DNA of 64,000 nt. Origin: Glaciecola sp. Lineage in GTDB: Bacteria; Pseudomonadota; Gammaproteobacteria; Enterobacterales; Alteromonadaceae. Position 1 is the first letter of the stretch; each line of letters opens with the position of its first letter. The notes under the pieces are model-generated. The model did no database searches. It saw only the letters and a program-made list of their open reading frames with translations, and was not told the DNA's origin. Location of the stretch: NCBI GenBank assembly GCA_018623155.1, contig JAAZVZ010000007.1:55109-119108 (forward strand), in the 5' to 3' direction. Positions 8,341 to 17,443 of the stretch are shown in pieces. Both the position numbers and the translations under genes were made by a program.

Positions 8341-9606
8341 TCACACCGCATGAGCCGTCTGTGGTCGCTCATTAACGGGCAGATGAATCAGCGCTGAGAA
8401 CAAGCCAACTGCAATCCCTATCCACCACACCATAATGTAATCACCGTAGTGATCATATAAAGCTCCTCCGAGCCAGACACCCAAAAAGCCTCCAATTTGA
8501 TGAGACAAAAACACTAAGCCATACAATGTTCCCATGTATTTGAGGCCGTAGATATGACCGATGAGTCCAGCGGTAAGTGGGACAGTGGCCAACCATAATG
8601 CCCCCATCAGGATAGAAAACAACACCACAGCTTCAGGGGTGATGGGGTTCATGATAAAAATGACAGAAATCAACGTACGCAAGGCGTAGATGGAGGCTAA
8701 TAGATATTTGCGCGAATAGCGATTGCCCAGCCAGCCAGCAAAGATGGTCCCACCAATATTTGCCAGACCAATCAAGGCAATCGCCATCGCACCGAGTCCA
8801 GAGGTGGTCGTCACGCCAAGAGATTGAATCAAACTCGCGGGACTGATTGCTGAACACATCTCAGTGATCAACGCAGGAAAATGCGCAGTGATGAACGCCA
8901 GTTGATATCCGCAACTAAAAAAGCCCACAAACAAAAAGAGAAAGGTGGGATCTTTGATCGCGCGTTTAACAACGACGCCTAGCGGTTCTTCTGTTGGGGC
9001 GTTTGCAACCGCTTTGGGTTTAGGGACTTTAAGCGTATTAACAAACAATAACGTCACCAAAATAACCCCTGCAAACACCATAAATACTTCTTGCCATGGC
9101 ATATTGGCAAGCAGTGATTGCGCCGCAGGCGGGCCAATTAATTGGCCGATAGAGCCGGCTGCAGTGGTGATCCCCAATGCTACCGAACGATGTTTATCTG
9201 AGGTCGCTCGCCCAACAATCGCCAGTATCAAACCAAACCCAGTACCAGCAATACCAAACCCGATGATCATTTCCAGCAATTGATGTTGTCCGGGGGTGAT
9301 GGCAAATGCGGATAGGAACAAGCCAAACGCATAGCAAAAAATGCCTGCAACAATGGCTTTGCGATCCCCGTATTTTTCGGCTAATGCCCCGAAAATCGGT
9401 TGGCCAATGCCCCAAAATAAATTTTGTATAGCAATGGCAAGTGAAAACTCACTGCGTAACCAACCAAATTCATCTGCGACCGGAATTTGGAATAATCCAA
9501 AAGAGGAGCGAATGGCAAAGCTGATCATGATGATCAGACAACCTGCAATTAAGATTGGGTGCATCAAGCGATCGTATTGATGCGAGTTTACAGAACTGGC
9601 GCTCAT
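8341..9606 (-). CDS. MFS transporter, 12 transmembrane segments
   Basis: A 421-residue major facilitator. The first helix (HPILIAGCLIIMISFAIRSSFGLF) is followed by the MFS signature between TM2 and TM3 (GALAEKYGDRKAIVAG). A cytoplasmic loop (about 195-215) splits the halves, and the second half repeats the motif as AGWLGNRYSRKYLL. The style resembles small-carboxylate antiporters of the OFA/NarK branch, but the substrate cannot be assigned. It is monocistronic, with its own upstream gap containing the cytochrome c5 terminator. Confidence 0.82.
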   Translation of the reverse strand: MSASSVNSHQYDRLMHPILIAGCLIIMISFAIRSSFGLFQIPVADEFGWLRSEFSLAIAIQNLFWGIGQPIFGALAEKYGDRKAIVAGIFCYAFGLFLSAFAITPGQHQLLEMIIGFGIAGTGFGLILAIVGRATSDKHRSVALGITTAAGSIGQLIGPPAAQSLLANMPWQEVFMVFAGVILVTLLFVNTLKVPKPKAVANAPTEEPLGVVVKRAIKDPTFLFLFVGFFSCGYQLAFITAHFPALITEMCSAISPASLIQSLGVTTTSGLGAMAIALIGLANIGGTIFAGWLGNRYSRKYLLASIYALRTLISVIFIMNPITPEAVVLFSILMGALWLATVPLTAGLIGHIYGLKYMGTLYGLVFLSHQIGGFLGVWLGGALYDHYGDYIMVWWIGIAVGLFSALIHLPVNERPQTAHAV

Positions 9607-9715
9607 GAATATGTCAAATTAAAAAGGGATGAATTGAGTATATCAGCGCGTTGTCAGTATGCAATGAGTAAGAAAGGATTGAATCATTAATTTATTGCAA
9701 CCACATAAAAGGCAC

Positions 9716-9754
9716 AAAAAAACCTCGATAAATGGATGTTCATCGAGGTTTTTT
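9716..9754. terminator. Bidirectional rho-independent terminator
   Basis: AACCTCGAT (9721-9729) pairs perfectly with ATCGAGGTT (9742-9750) around a 12-nt loop. Runs of A before and T after give U-tracts in both directions. It lies directly beyond the cytochrome gene stop and ends its minus-strand transcript. Confidence 0.9.
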
Positions 9755-9768
9755 GAGTGAATGAAGGC

Positions 9769-10170
9769 TTATTCGACGCCTTCAATCATGTATTCGATGG
9801 CCACTTTGATGTCGTCTTCTGAACACGTACCACAGGTACCCATTGGCGGCATCGCATTAATACCTTTAATGGCGTTTTGCCAAACGGTATCAAAGCCTTT
9901 TTCGTCTAAACGAGGTTTCCAATCCGCCGCATTTTGGGTTTTCGGTGCACCCAAAACGCCACCCGCATGACAGGCTGAACAGGCTTGAGTATAAACGTCT
10001 TTACCAGAACGAGGACCCGCCGCTGCAGTAGCTGCAACTGCACCAGCAACTTTTACTTGGCCATAAGGCTTGATGCGCTCAGCAACGTCTTCATTGGCTT
10101 GCACCATGAACAAGGCACCGGCAGCAATCGCGATGGCTAATAACTTTTGAACTTTCACGAGCTTCTCCAT
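9769..10170 (-). CDS. Periplasmic cytochrome c5-type monohaem protein
   Basis: A 133-residue exported c-type cytochrome. The signal peptide covers about 1-25 (VQKLLAIAIAAGALFMVQA). The haem site is CSACH (C64, C67, H68), and AMPPMG supplies the candidate distal Met. C-terminal GTCGTCSEDD carries the extra Cys pair typical of the cytochrome c5 family. Its role is electron transfer in the periplasm. It is monocistronic with a strong terminator just downstream. Confidence 0.9.
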   Translation of the reverse strand: MEKLVKVQKLLAIAIAAGALFMVQANEDVAERIKPYGQVKVAGAVAATAAAGPRSGKDVYTQACSACHAGGVLGAPKTQNAADWKPRLDEKGFDTVWQNAIKGINAMPPMGTCGTCSEDDIKVAIEYMIEGVE

Positions 10171-10354
10171 AAATACGGCATTTTTGATTCATAATGCCGA
10201 AAAATCAAACTACTCCCATTATAGCGAGAATTTTGCGTTGAACAATAGCTTTTAGTTGTAATCTGCCGATGTTGACCTTCTCCGATGCTTTGGTTGCTTT
10301 GGCAATTTGTGCTATGTTTTTGTTTATCTCAATCAAATAAATCAGTGATTTTGC

Positions 10355-13090
10355 ATGACCCAATCGGTCCAATTTGACAGTACTCAAGCCGAACTGATCA
10401 CAATTCATTCTGGCAAGCACTTTGTTTCTGCGCCACCTGGAGCGGGTAAAACCGCCCTGCTTACCGCACGGCTAAAGATGGCAACAGAGCATTTTGCAGA
10501 CTCTGATATTGCCTGTTTGACCTTTACGGTGCGTGCAGCGTTAGAAATGCAACAAAGGGCCGAACACGTTCTGGTTGAGCGACAACCGTTTATTGGTAAT
10601 TTTCATGCCTATTGCATGGAGTTGTTGCGCAACACTGGGCATCCTAACTTTCGCCACTTGCGTTTTGCGACGTTATTGCCTGAGGATTATTGCAAAGAAC
10701 TGGTGGAGTTGGCTGTCGCAAGCACCAAAAATACCGCTCCAGACTATACTGATGTTCCAGAGGTGATGTTCGAACTGTGCGATGCTCAAAGTATTGCATC
10801 GAGCAATGTGTATCAGCCAAGTTGGAGCAAGGTCATGCGAGGGGCTTACACGGCACTGGCGTTGCTGACTCGACCTGAGTCGGTGACTCAAGCAATTGGT
10901 CGGGCCATGTTAGCACCCAAGATGAATCAGTATGTCGCTGACATTTGCCGCATCACGGGCATTACATTTGGCAATTATGAGCACGCCATCATTTTGTTGT
11001 ACCGCGTATTTGAAGGATACGCCAAGCAAAAGCGCAGTTCTAACGCGATTGATTTTGACGATCTCTTGGTGCATGGATTTGCGCTGCTGTTGCATGAGCC
11101 AAAAACAATGAGATTTGTGCAAGTCGATGAAGTACAAGATCTCAATCCATTGCAATGGGCGATTTTGGATACGTTGAGCGATGAGACCACACATGTGTTT
11201 GCAGTGGGCGATGAATTACAGTCTATTTACGCCTTTTTGGGTGCAGACGTTGCGCATTTGCAAGCACGTACCAAGACTTTTACCACTCACAGGTTAGTGA
11301 ACAACTATCGAGCACAGCCTCCACTCGTCGATATTCTCAACGCATACCGAGAACAACATTGGCAATTGCCTGCCATCCAAGCCCAGCAACCCACCACCGA
11401 TCCTGCAAGTACCTTGTTGATTGGCGCAGCCAATTTGGCGGATGAGGTAGATATGGCCATGCGCGGTATCTCTCAGATTTTGGCTGATCCGACGCGCAAC
11501 ATTGGTATGTTGTTGCCTACCAACAAGCTGATTGATTCGTATTGTGCACGTTTTTTATCAATGGGATTAGATTTTTTTCGGGTCAGTGAAAATGACTTAA
11601 TGCAACAGGTGGCGCTCCAAGACGCCTTCTCAACGCTCAGGATAATCAACGGCTCGGGTCAGCGAGTCGATTGGTGGTCGCTGGTGTATCGGCTCACTCG
11701 AACGGGTGCGGGGTCTCGGTATACACGTAAACACATCATCTCGATGATCAATGATTTTGCCCACAAGCGCCTGCCATTTGAGCATGTCTTATTGGGTGAA
11801 ACGGAAGTACTAAAATACCCTTATCAATATCTTCAGCAGGCTGGTGAAACAGGCGTGGTGATCTTTGATACTGAAACCACTGGTTTAGATTTTATGTCCG
11901 ATAAAATCATTCAGCTTGCAGCCGTCAAAGTCGTTAATGGGGAGATTGTCGCTGAATTTGATGAATACGTGAGTATCGAGTTTGGTGCTCACAGCGAGGA
12001 TACCAACAGCTCTGACCTTGAGCGCGCTTTTTTGGAAAGTCAGCACATCCACCATATTACACTTGAGCAAGTTCACAATGGCGATACTTGGCCAAATGTA
12101 TTGGCGCGTTTTATTGAATTTGTGGGCGATTGCCCACTCCTTGCGCATAACCTTAAATACGACGTAGAAATGCTCAAATCCAATAGCACAGGGTTAGAGA
12201 TGTACGGTTCCTTAGAGCATGACTTATACACCATGTTACATCGACCGTGTTTTGATACGCTCAAGCTTTCCAGAGTTTTGTTACCCAAGCAGTCCAGTTA
12301 TCGTTTGGAAGCCCTGTTAGATGCGTTTGGCCTGGAAGGCGTCAATAGTCATAATGCGTTAGATGATGTTAAAGCGACGGCTTCACTATTTAATCTGCTC
12401 ATGGAGTATTTGCCAAAACACTTAGTTACTGCCGATGCATTGTTGGACCAGCATGCCGATGTGATAAAGCCATTCCGGCACGCTTGGCAGCAGCTCTCAC
12501 AAGAGCTACTCCGCCCGCAGTATTTCTCCTCGGCGTTATCTCTATCAAAGCTTATCGATGGTTATCTTGATTATGCCAGTAATCAAGATCACTGGTATCA
12601 ACCCGACACTTTGGCCAATGTTCAGCAACAAGCACGGCGCAAGCTCTACCCTTGGTTAGATAAGCACGCTTTAGAAGGCATTTTATCGCATCTTATTGAT
12701 ATGAACGTGTATGCCAATGCAAGAAAAGGAATGGATCAGCAAAAAGCCCTCATGGTTGGTCAATTAGGCACATTAAAAGAAACCGATCTCATCGATCCGG
12801 AGCGGGATAAGTTAGTGGTATCGACGGTCCATCGGGCCAAAGGGTTAGAATTTGATACGGTCTATTTGCCTTGCTGTGTGGCCAACCAATATCCACGATG
12901 GATGCCAGATAATCTTCCACAAGTTGAGCGTGAGGCCGCGATTGCGGAGAGTATACGGTTGTTATATGTCGCGCTAAGCCGACCCAAAAACAAATTGATC
13001 GTCAGCTATCATCAGTTTGATGGTCGATATAATCAAAGGCTAACAGACTTTTTAGCCAATTGCGTCGCTCACTTTGCATATCAGCGCTAA
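10355..13090 (+). CDS. UvrD-type SF1 helicase with inserted DnaQ-like 3'-5' exonuclease domain
   Basis: A 911-residue fusion. The N-terminal half has helicase motif I APPGAGKT (26-33), TFTVRAA, motif II VDEVQD (257-262) and a Q-rich motif III region. A complete DEDDh exonuclease is then inserted: DTETTG (D505, E507), HNLKYD (D603) and HNALDD (H666, D671). The helicase resumes with STVHRAKGLEFD (from S823) and YVALSRPKNKL. All catalytic residues of both activities are present, suggesting a processive unwinding nuclease for repair or defence. The start ATG has only a weak ribosome site. It is divergent from the cytochrome gene and monocistronic. Confidence 0.88.
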   Translation: MTQSVQFDSTQAELITIHSGKHFVSAPPGAGKTALLTARLKMATEHFADSDIACLTFTVRAALEMQQRAEHVLVERQPFIGNFHAYCMELLRNTGHPNFRHLRFATLLPEDYCKELVELAVASTKNTAPDYTDVPEVMFELCDAQSIASSNVYQPSWSKVMRGAYTALALLTRPESVTQAIGRAMLAPKMNQYVADICRITGITFGNYEHAIILLYRVFEGYAKQKRSSNAIDFDDLLVHGFALLLHEPKTMRFVQVDEVQDLNPLQWAILDTLSDETTHVFAVGDELQSIYAFLGADVAHLQARTKTFTTHRLVNNYRAQPPLVDILNAYREQHWQLPAIQAQQPTTDPASTLLIGAANLADEVDMAMRGISQILADPTRNIGMLLPTNKLIDSYCARFLSMGLDFFRVSENDLMQQVALQDAFSTLRIINGSGQRVDWWSLVYRLTRTGAGSRYTRKHIISMINDFAHKRLPFEHVLLGETEVLKYPYQYLQQAGETGVVIFDTETTGLDFMSDKIIQLAAVKVVNGEIVAEFDEYVSIEFGAHSEDTNSSDLERAFLESQHIHHITLEQVHNGDTWPNVLARFIEFVGDCPLLAHNLKYDVEMLKSNSTGLEMYGSLEHDLYTMLHRPCFDTLKLSRVLLPKQSSYRLEALLDAFGLEGVNSHNALDDVKATASLFNLLMEYLPKHLVTADALLDQHADVIKPFRHAWQQLSQELLRPQYFSSALSLSKLIDGYLDYASNQDHWYQPDTLANVQQQARRKLYPWLDKHALEGILSHLIDMNVYANARKGMDQQKALMVGQLGTLKETDLIDPERDKLVVSTVHRAKGLEFDTVYLPCCVANQYPRWMPDNLPQVEREAAIAESIRLLYVALSRPKNKLIVSYHQFDGRYNQRLTDFLANCVAHFAYQR

Positions 13091-13150
13091 CTTGGTATAT
13101 TTTTAAATAAGATTTGTGAGCAATAACAATAATAAGACAGGAAAAGCATC

Positions 13151-14695
13151 ATGAACACTGCAACGAATCAATCCACTTGGGTAATGCGTGCACTCGATAA
13201 AGTTGAACGTGTTGGGAACAAGCTCCCCGACCCGGCCATTATTTTTGCGATATGTTTAGCGATTGTCTGGACCTGTTCAGCTATTTTTTCTTCAATGACC
13301 TTTGAGGCTATCGATCCGCGTTCTGGTCAGCCGGTGCAAATCAACAACCTTCTAACCGGGGCGGCGCTGGCCGACTTTATGAGTAGGATGGTGAGTATTT
13401 TTACTGGGTTTGCGCCACTTGGTGTGGTCTTGGTCGCTATGTTAGGTGTGGGAGTGGCCGAGCATTCTGGCTTTATTAGTGCAGGATTGAAACGCATCTT
13501 AGACTCAACCCCACGCACCTTACTCACACCGATGGTCGTGCTCGTCGCCATCGTGTCTCACACCGCAACAGATGCTGGATATGTCTTAGTGATCCCGTTG
13601 GCTGGTGTGATTTTTTATGCGATGGGACGGCATCCTTTAGCCGGTATTGCTGCGGCATTTGCTGGGGTCAGTGGTGGCTTTTGTGCAAACTTTATTCCTT
13701 CGGCGATTGACCCGTTATTGCAATCATTCACTCAAGAGGCTGCGCAATTAATTGACCCGAATATTCAGGTTAATACGTTAAACAATTACTTTTTTAACTC
13801 GGCCTCGTCACTGGTGATCATTGGTATTGCTTGGTATCTCACAGATAAGGTTATTGAACCACGTTTAGCCGACACCAAAGTGGATGGAGACCCAAATGAC
13901 ATTCCAAAATTTGACGAACTCGATGCCACGCAAATTCGCGCTTTGCGCTGGGCAACGTTTACCTTATTAGGGGGGCTCATCGTCTTATTTGCGATCCTCT
14001 ACCCTGAATCCTCCCCGATGCGCGATTCTCAAGGTTCTCTAACGACCTTTGCCGCCCCAGTCATGCGTTCCATTGTGCCGATTATCTTCTTGTTATTTTT
14101 GTTACCCGGTATTGTGTACGGCTATCTGTCAGGGGCCTATAAAAGCACCAAAGACATGATTGATTCGATGACCAAAGCCATGCAGGGAATGAGCTATTAT
14201 ATTGTCATGGCGTTTTTCTGCGCCTTGTTCATTGATGCGTTTGGCAAATCGAACTTAGGGGTCTTGTTAGCGGTTAATGGCGCGAATTTCTTAAAAGGAC
14301 TTGCATTACCGGCAATGGTGACAATTGTTGGGATCATTTTATTAACGGCGTTTGTGAACTTATTTGTGGGTTCGTCCTCGGCAAAATGGGCACTGTTGGG
14401 GCCTATTTTTGTCCCCATGCTGATGCAGCTTGGCATATCACCCGATTTGACGCAGGCGGCGTATCGCTTGGGTGACTCCTCATCCAATATTATCACCCCA
14501 TTAATGCCCTATTTCCCATTAGTGGTGGTTTACTGTCAACGCTATGTGAAAGGAACCGGCATTGGTACGTTACTCTCTCTAATGCTCCCCTATAGCATTT
14601 GTTTGCTGGTGTTGTGGACGTCGTTTTTCCTCATCTACTGGAGTCTTGGTATTCCGTTGGGCGTAGGCGCGAGTTATGAATACATTGCGTCATAG
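13151..14695 (+). CDS. AbgT-family p-aminobenzoyl-glutamate / antimetabolite transporter
   Basis: A 514-residue inner-membrane protein of AbgT length and pattern: PDPAIIFAICLAIVW near the N-terminus, then VAMLGVGVAEHSG, HTATDAGYVLVIPL, YFFNSASS, and the conserved late segments FVNLFVGSSSAKWALLGPIFVPM and YRLGDSSSNIITPLMPYFPLV. Family members import p-aminobenzoyl-glutamate or export sulfonamides using the proton gradient. A secreted M20 amidohydrolase 0.7 kb downstream fits a hydrolase/transport pairing, although the bacteriocin-like pair lies between them. Confidence 0.93.
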   Translation: MNTATNQSTWVMRALDKVERVGNKLPDPAIIFAICLAIVWTCSAIFSSMTFEAIDPRSGQPVQINNLLTGAALADFMSRMVSIFTGFAPLGVVLVAMLGVGVAEHSGFISAGLKRILDSTPRTLLTPMVVLVAIVSHTATDAGYVLVIPLAGVIFYAMGRHPLAGIAAAFAGVSGGFCANFIPSAIDPLLQSFTQEAAQLIDPNIQVNTLNNYFFNSASSLVIIGIAWYLTDKVIEPRLADTKVDGDPNDIPKFDELDATQIRALRWATFTLLGGLIVLFAILYPESSPMRDSQGSLTTFAAPVMRSIVPIIFLLFLLPGIVYGYLSGAYKSTKDMIDSMTKAMQGMSYYIVMAFFCALFIDAFGKSNLGVLLAVNGANFLKGLALPAMVTIVGIILLTAFVNLFVGSSSAKWALLGPIFVPMLMQLGISPDLTQAAYRLGDSSSNIITPLMPYFPLVVVYCQRYVKGTGIGTLLSLMLPYSICLLVLWTSFFLIYWSLGIPLGVGASYEYIAS

Positions 14696-14797
14696 ATAAC
14701 AGGCATGAGCTTAAATCTGTCCCTTGGGTCAGTTACGAGACATCAAAATTCTCGATACACTTGCTTGGCAATCAAGCAGAAAAGAGGAAACAAAAAC

Positions 14798-15067
14798 ATG
14801 CAATATTTAACTCAAAGTGAAATAGAAGAAGTAAATGGCGGTGTGGGTTTACCGGGTGCAGGATTTGGGGGTGCGATGGGAGGATTGTCATACCTTGGCA
14901 GTGCGACGACATCGGGTAACTTTTCTTGGTCAGGGTTTGGTACCGCTATTGCAGTTGGCGCAGCATCAGGTGCGATAGGAGGACCTGTTGGCAACGCAGT
15001 GGTTAAGTATGGACTCAGTAAAGTCAGCTTTTTTGGCGGAGCCGCCCAAGGTCTTGTCAGTGAATAG
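14798..15067 (+). CDS. Double-glycine-leader bacteriocin-like peptide precursor
   Basis: An 89-residue small protein. MQYLTQSEIEEVNGG (1-15) has the LxxxEIxxVxGG form of a leader cut after Gly-Gly by C39-peptidase exporters. The remaining 74 residues are Gly/Ala-rich with GxxxG-type repeats (GAGFGGAMGG, GAASGAIGGPVG), as in two-peptide and related class II bacteriocins. AGAGGA lies about 10 nt before the ATG; an upstream in-frame extension to 14705 lacks a ribosome site. The stop overlaps the start of a small membrane-protein gene, a likely immunity partner. No exporter gene is in the window. Activity is inferred, not shown. Confidence 0.75.
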   Translation: MQYLTQSEIEEVNGGVGLPGAGFGGAMGGLSYLGSATTSGNFSWSGFGTAIAVGAASGAIGGPVGNAVVKYGLSKVSFFGGAAQGLVSE

Positions 15068-15338
15068 TTTAATGAATCGCCTCCCTGTTGGGGCGCTCTT
15101 TATCCTTTTGATTCTATTAGGCGCGTTTCTTTTTACGCTTAGCTCAGATAACTATGCACTCTCTTCGTGCATATCGTTAATGATTATCAACACATTGAAT
15201 TTGATTGTTTTTCCATTTCAATCAACGTTGCGTAGACTGCAAGAGGGTACTGATTTGAATCCGTGGCAGCATCGCTGGCTAAAATCACAGACAGTGCTTT
15301 TGTTGTTAGGTACTTTTGGAATAAGCCTAATCATTTAG
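15060..15338 (+). CDS. Small membrane protein, candidate bacteriocin immunity protein
   Basis: A 92-residue protein from a GTG start at 15060 that overlaps the bacteriocin stop by 8 bp. AAGG is placed about 8 nt upstream, inside the end of the first gene. An alternative ATG at 15072 has no clear ribosome site. It has three hydrophobic stretches (GALFILLILLGAFLF, SLMIINTLNLIVF, TVLLLLGTFGISLII) with a charged loop LRRLQEGTDLNPWQHRW. Size, topology and tight coupling to the GG-leader peptide suggest immunity. The family is not recognised. Confidence 0.6.
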   Translation: MNSLMNRLPVGALFILLILLGAFLFTLSSDNYALSSCISLMIINTLNLIVFPFQSTLRRLQEGTDLNPWQHRWLKSQTVLLLLGTFGISLII

Positions 15339-15346
15339 GCTTATTC
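15319..15346 (+). terminator. Perfect 12-bp hairpin overlapping the immunity-gene stop
   Basis: GAATAAGCCTAA (15319-15330) and TTAGGCTTATTC (15335-15346) form a perfect stem with a 4-nt loop. The stem covers the stop codon of the putative immunity gene. There is no run of T after it, so it may be a weak terminator or an mRNA-stabilising/processing hairpin. Confidence 0.55.
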
Positions 15347-15416
15347 GATACTTGCTTAATCTCAAGCTTCGTTTTACATTGTCATTCCAAAAAAAATAAC
15401 AACGACAATATAAACT

Positions 15417-16742
15417 ATGAAATTACAACGTATTGCCCAAACCATCATCGCCTCGCTATTGATGATGCCTGCGATTTCGCTTGCATCTCCTGTAGATGAT
15501 CTCATTGCTCAAAAAGCTGCCGCAATTGAAGGTAAAGTCATTGCCTGGCGCCATCATTTGCATGCTAACCCAGAGCTATCCAATCGCGAATTCGAAACCG
15601 CTGCGTATGTCGAAAAGCATTTGCGGTCACTGGGCCTTGAAGTACAAACCGGTGTTGCCATCACTGGCGTAGTAGCGGTCTTAGACTCTGGCAAGCCTGG
15701 CCCCACGGTAGCATTGCGAGCCGATATGGATGGGTTACCGGTCAAAGAGGTGAACGATTTACCTTATAAATCCACCAAAACGGCCGAGTTTGAAGGCAAT
15801 ATTGTGCCGGTGATGCATGCGTGTGGTCACGACACACATGTCGCTATGCTAATGGGGGCAGCTGAGATCCTAACCGGCATGAAAGATGAGCTTCATGGCA
15901 AGGTGAAGTTTATCTTCCAGCCCGCAGAGGAAGGCGCACCCCGAGGTGAGCGCGGTGGCGCTGAAGTCATGGTCGAAGAAGGCGTTCTCAAAAACCCTGA
16001 CGTGGATGCGATATTTGGACTGCACATTAGCGCCAATACCGATGTCGGTAAAGTACGCTATCGCCACGGTGGGATCATGGCAGCGGTCGACCCATTCAAA
16101 ATTGTCGTCAAAGGCAAACAAGCCCATGGCGCATACCCATGGAAAAGCGTTGATCCGGTGACGACCTCAGCGCAAATCATCATGGGCCTGCAAACGATCG
16201 TTAGTCGTGAATTACGTTTGCTAGATGACGCGGCCGTTGTGTCGATTGGTTCTATTCACGGTGGCAATCGCTCCAACATCATACCCATGGAAGTCGAGAT
16301 GGTGGGCACCATTCGCACACTCAACGAAAAAGCGCGTAAACATATGTATGAAGCAGTCCCGCGCAAGGCCAAGGCCATTGCTGAGAGTATGCGCGCGGAA
16401 GTCGAAGTGACTTTGCCGTTGGATTACTCCTACCCCATTACCTATAACGACCACGATTTGGTTGACCAAATGGTACCGACATTGGTGCGTACAGCTGGTG
16501 AAGACAATGTGATTTATTCTGAAGCCGTTACAGGCGCGGAGGATTTTTCGTATTTTCAAAAAGAAGTGCCAGGACTCTATATGTGGATAGGGGGCAAACC
16601 GCTTAATGTCTCGGTTGAGGATTCACCTGCGCACCATACCCCTGAGTTTTATGTTGATGATGAAGGAATGCAGTTAGGTGTGAAGTTACTGACTAACTTG
16701 ACTCTGGATTACATGCTAAAGAATATGGAAAAGAACCAATAA
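15417..16742 (+). CDS. Periplasmic M20-family amidohydrolase (hippurate/aminoacyl hydrolase type)
   Basis: A 441-residue exported metallo-amidohydrolase. The signal peptide covers about 1-23 (IIASLLMMPAISLA before SPVDD). The M20D metal-ligand signatures are MHACGHDTHVAML (Cys and His ligands), PAEEGAPRGERGG (catalytic Glu), GLHISANTDVG and the late HHTPEFYVDDEG. These enzymes remove amino acids from N-acyl or N-benzoyl conjugates. Placement after an AbgT transporter suggests action on p-aminobenzoyl-glutamate-like amides outside the inner membrane. It overlaps the racemase start (TAATG), indicating co-transcription. Confidence 0.9.
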   Translation: MKLQRIAQTIIASLLMMPAISLASPVDDLIAQKAAAIEGKVIAWRHHLHANPELSNREFETAAYVEKHLRSLGLEVQTGVAITGVVAVLDSGKPGPTVALRADMDGLPVKEVNDLPYKSTKTAEFEGNIVPVMHACGHDTHVAMLMGAAEILTGMKDELHGKVKFIFQPAEEGAPRGERGGAEVMVEEGVLKNPDVDAIFGLHISANTDVGKVRYRHGGIMAAVDPFKIVVKGKQAHGAYPWKSVDPVTTSAQIIMGLQTIVSRELRLLDDAAVVSIGSIHGGNRSNIIPMEVEMVGTIRTLNEKARKHMYEAVPRKAKAIAESMRAEVEVTLPLDYSYPITYNDHDLVDQMVPTLVRTAGEDNVIYSEAVTGAEDFSYFQKEVPGLYMWIGGKPLNVSVEDSPAHHTPEFYVDDEGMQLGVKLLTNLTLDYMLKNMEKNQ

Positions 16743-17440
16743 TGCGCACCATTGGTTTGATTGGTGGCATGAGCTGGGAGTCTACTGTCAGTTATTATCA
16801 AGCTATCAATCGCAACGTGCAAATGCGTTTAGGCGGATTACATTCGGCCAAAATCATACTGGAGAGCGTAGATTTTGCACCGATTGCTCAGATGCAAAGC
16901 GATAGCGAATGGGACAAGGCGGGACTGGTTCTAGCCGAATCCGCCGCGCGATTACAAAGCGCAGGTGCCGATTGTGTCTTGATTTGCACCAATACTATGC
17001 ACAATGTCGCCGAACAGGTAGAAAATGCCATAGATGTACCGCTTTTGCATATTGCTGATGCCACCGCTCACGCATTGCAGGCTGATCACATCTGCAAAGT
17101 AGGTTTGCTGGGCACGCGTTTTACGATGGAGCAGGATTTTTATAAAGGGCGTTTGACCCAACAACACGGTATTGAGGTTATCACTCCCTCAGATACATCG
17201 CGCACCATAGTCCATGACGTGATATACAACGAATTGTGCTTAGGACAGATATGCAATGATTCGCGTGAACAATATCTTCAGATCATACAAGAGTTGGCCC
17301 AAGCCGGTGCGCAAGCTGTGATCTTAGGTTGTACTGAGATTGCGTTGTTAGTCAAACAGGGCGATACCGCGATGCCTTTGTATGACACCACGGCTATTCA
17401 TGCCCAGGCAGCGGTGGAGTTTGCCCTGGCTGGCAATTGA
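16742..17440 (+). CDS. Aspartate/glutamate racemase-family protein
   Basis: A 232-residue cofactor-independent amino-acid racemase. The N-terminal GLIGGMSWEST is family-typical. The two catalytic cysteines are C82 in ICTNTMH and C197 in ILGCTEIALL. It probably interconverts L- and D-Asp or Glu in the cytoplasm. Its ATG shares a base with the TAA of the M20 hydrolase, so the glutamate-releasing hydrolase and the racemase are likely one operon. It ends 3 bp before the convergent acnA stop, with no clear terminator between them. Confidence 0.9.
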   Translation: MRTIGLIGGMSWESTVSYYQAINRNVQMRLGGLHSAKIILESVDFAPIAQMQSDSEWDKAGLVLAESAARLQSAGADCVLICTNTMHNVAEQVENAIDVPLLHIADATAHALQADHICKVGLLGTRFTMEQDFYKGRLTQQHGIEVITPSDTSRTIVHDVIYNELCLGQICNDSREQYLQIIQELAQAGAQAVILGCTEIALLVKQGDTAMPLYDTTAIHAQAAVEFALAGN

Positions 17441-17443
17441 TGA

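Noticed and set aside
14705..14797. Longer start for the GG-leader peptide (MSLNLSLGSVTRH...)
   Set aside because: No ribosome site, and it would bury the double-glycine leader. The ATG at 14798 has AGAGGA at proper spacing.
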